Positions 62,559 to 64,000 of a stretch of DNA of 64,000 nt are shown one piece after another. Every line of letters begins with the position of its first letter. The stretch's first letter is position 1. The notes beneath the pieces are model-generated. The model ran no database searches and was not told the DNA's origin. It saw only the letters and a program-made list of their open reading frames with translations. This DNA is from Rhodophyticola sp017644125 (GTDB lineage: Bacteria; Pseudomonadota; Alphaproteobacteria; Rhodobacterales; Rhodobacteraceae). The translations under genes and the position numbers were made by a program. The stretch lies in the NCBI RefSeq assembly GCF_042140125.1, contig NZ_CP159473.1; one strand, given 5' to 3'.

Positions 62559-63593
62559 TCAGGTGTAGCGATAGGGCCGGCCTGCGGCTTCCATATCGGC
62601 ATTGTACTGGCGGATGATCTCGACCACACGGGCCTTGGTGGGCGACTCCGCCGCGATCTCCTCCCAGAATACCTGGGCCGCGGCTTCCACCTGGGCCCAT
62701 TCCTCGTCCGGTATCGTGGTCAGTTCGAGGTCTTCGCCATGAACCCGCAGATGGGCCTCTCCGCCCCAGTACCACCACTGACGGTAGTAGTGCGACTGAT
62801 CGGTGCAGACCCGGAACAGGGTTTGCAGATCGTCGGGCAACTCGTTCCAGCGGTCCATATTGGCAAAGAACGATCCGGCCCATGCGCCGGAGATGTTGTT
62901 GGTCAGGAAATAGTTGGTCACGTTCGACCAGCCGACCGTGTAATCCTCGGTGATGCCGGACCACGCGATGCCGTCGAGTTCGCCGGTTTGCACGGCCACC
63001 TCGATATCCTCCCATGGCAGCGTCACCGGCACGACCCCGAACTGGGTCAGGAAGCGGCCCGCGGTGGGGAAGGTGAAGACCCGCTTGCCCTGCAGATCGG
63101 CCAGTGACCGGATCGGGTCGACGGTGGCGAAGTGGCAGGGATCCCAAGCGCCCGCCGAGATATGCTTCACACCCACGGCGGAATAGGCCTCGTCCCAGAT
63201 CTCATTCAGCCCGTACTGGTTGAATAGCACCGGCACATCGAGCGAATACCGCGACGCGAAGGGAAAATACCCGCCGAATACGGTCACCTCGGTTGGCGAG
63301 GCCATCGAGTCGTCATCGGACTGCACGGCATCGATCGTGCCCTGCTGCATCGCGCGAAACAGCTCCCCGGTGGGGACAAGCTGATCGGCGTAGAACAGCT
63401 CGATCTGCATCCGGTCTCCGGCGATCTTGTTGAACATGTCGATCGCAGGCGTGATCACATGCTCGGCCAGGGCCGCGCCGGCATAGGTCTGCATGCGCCA
63501 GCGGATGGTGGATTGCGCGATTGCCGGGGCCGCAAGGGTTGCGGCGGCGGCGCCCACCGTGGTTGTGGTGAGGAACTTGCGTCTGGTGGTCAT
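62559..63593 (-). CDS. TRAP transporter substrate-binding protein, DctP family
   Basis: 344-aa periplasmic receptor. The N-terminus MTTRRKFLTTTTVG is a twin-arginine signal, cleaved near AIAQ-27. The mature part starts TIRWRMQTYAGAALAEHVI, and contains the family features LQGKRVFTFPTAGRFL and LDGIAWSGITEDYTVGW, which recall TakP-like receptors for organic anions. It is followed by the GS-like gene and preceded by the large permease, so it should deliver the operon substrate. The ligand is unknown. Confidence 0.92.
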   Translation of the reverse strand: MTTRRKFLTTTTVGAAAATLAAPAIAQSTIRWRMQTYAGAALAEHVITPAIDMFNKIAGDRMQIELFYADQLVPTGELFRAMQQGTIDAVQSDDDSMASPTEVTVFGGYFPFASRYSLDVPVLFNQYGLNEIWDEAYSAVGVKHISAGAWDPCHFATVDPIRSLADLQGKRVFTFPTAGRFLTQFGVVPVTLPWEDIEVAVQTGELDGIAWSGITEDYTVGWSNVTNYFLTNNISGAWAGSFFANMDRWNELPDDLQTLFRVCTDQSHYYRQWWYWGGEAHLRVHGEDLELTTIPDEEWAQVEAAAQVFWEEIAAESPTKARVVEIIRQYNADMEAAGRPYRYT

Positions 63594-63643
63594 TGGTTTT
63601 CTCCTTGTTGAACATCGCGCCCCGGTTCACGGGATCTGTCGAA

Positions 63644-64000
63644 TTATTGGCCGTATACATACCCGGGCAGCCACAGTGCGATCTGCGGAAAGACCATCAC
63701 GAGGGTCAGCGCCAGCGCCATCACGAGCACGAAGGGAATGATCGAGCGATAGATGTCGCCAAGGCTAATCTCGGGCGGGGCCATCGCGCGCATCAGGAAC
63801 AGGTTGTAGCCGAATGGCGGGGTCATATAGGCGATCTGCGTCGTGATCGTGTAAAGCACGCCATACCAGATCAGGTCGAAACCAAGCTCGCCCACCAGCG
63901 GCACGTAGAGCGGCGCCACGATCACCAGCATCGCCGTGTCGTCCAGAAACGTGCCCATGATGATGAAGCTGAGCTGCATCAGGATCAGGATCGTCCAGGG
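63644..64000 (-). CDS. TRAP transporter large permease (DctM), C-terminal part
   Basis: About 118 C-terminal residues of a DctM-type 12-helix permease are visible; the rest is outside the window. The fragment begins PWTILILMQLSFIIMGTFLDD and contains GVLYTITTQIAYMTPPFGYNLFLMRAM, a strongly conserved TRAP motif, and a final hydrophobic helix. It lies 50 bases upstream of the dctP-like gene. A small permease subunit gene is expected further upstream. Confidence 0.9.
   Translation of the reverse strand, partial: PWTILILMQLSFIIMGTFLDDTAMLVIVAPLYVPLVGELGFDLIWYGVLYTITTQIAYMTPPFGYNLFLMRAMAPPEISLGDIYRSIIPFVLVMALALTLVMVFPQIALWLPGYVYGQ

Overview
The window is high-GC, gene-dense DNA from an alphaproteobacterium, most likely of the Rhodobacterales (Roseobacter/Paracoccus-type). 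The signs are the Zur-controlled znu locus, the hisB-hisH-hisA-hisF-hisE arrangement, the divergent hutCF/hutIHGU locus, narKGHJI behind a NarR-type regulator, a TRAP transporter operon and an RTX protein ending in a Hint domain. Genus-level placement is inference. Many neighbouring genes overlap by 1 to 4 bases, and convergent pairs even share stop-codon bases.

Layout: 1-12 kb is an acyl-CoA catabolic island. It holds glutaryl-CoA dehydrogenase (cut by the window edge), a nitronate monooxygenase-like protein, a kinase plus acyl-CoA dehydrogenase pair matching the two halves of ACAD11, a PimC/PimD-like dehydrogenase pair with a fused hydratase/3-hydroxyacyl-CoA dehydrogenase, a thiolase, thioesterase II and a BKACE-family enzyme. 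A creatininase-family hydrolase follows. At 13-16.1 kb is zinc uptake (zur-znuC-znuB diverging from znuA across a perfect palindrome). At 16.1-19.8 kb are an ArsR/SRPBCC pair, clpP, clpX and a RidA-like gene. At 19.7-26 kb are a glycosyltransferase-like gene, PEP synthase, a small conserved protein and an AT-richer patch with a GT61-FkbM fusion. At 26.3-29.1 kb are tRNA-Tyr, a VOC protein, rlmB-like and small genes. At 29.3-33.5 kb is histidine biosynthesis and at 33.6-41 kb is histidine degradation, with hutC-hutF diverging from hutI-hutH-hutG-hutU. At 41-54 kb is the dissimilatory nitrate reductase locus. At 54.6-58.4 kb is the RTX-Hint protein. At 58.5-64 kb is an operon of TRAP transporter, glutamine-synthetase-like, aldehyde dehydrogenase and iron alcohol dehydrogenase genes.

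How genes work together: the hut genes convert histidine to glutamate by the two-step formiminoglutamate deiminase/formylglutamate deformylase route. The acyl-CoA island could shorten odd-chain dicarboxylates to glutaryl-CoA and then crotonyl-CoA. The TRAP-GS-ALDH-ADH operon looks like uptake and gamma-glutamyl-dependent oxidation of an amine or amino alcohol. NarGHJI is intact and two FNR-type sites lie between narK1 and narR.

Most notable: three lesions sit in one locus. narK2 carries a frameshift, a hemerythrin-like gene downstream of narI carries a frameshift, and a beta-carbonic anhydrase has lost about 70-80 internal residues including its first zinc ligand. The catalytic nitrate reductase genes look untouched. 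This may be real decay or assembly error. Other points of interest are the split ACAD11-like pair, the RTX-Hint protein with stem-loops upstream, and a hairpin/terminator element directly in front of a CoA-binding gene. I saw no clearly unprecedented system, no CRISPR array and no recognisable insertion sequence.
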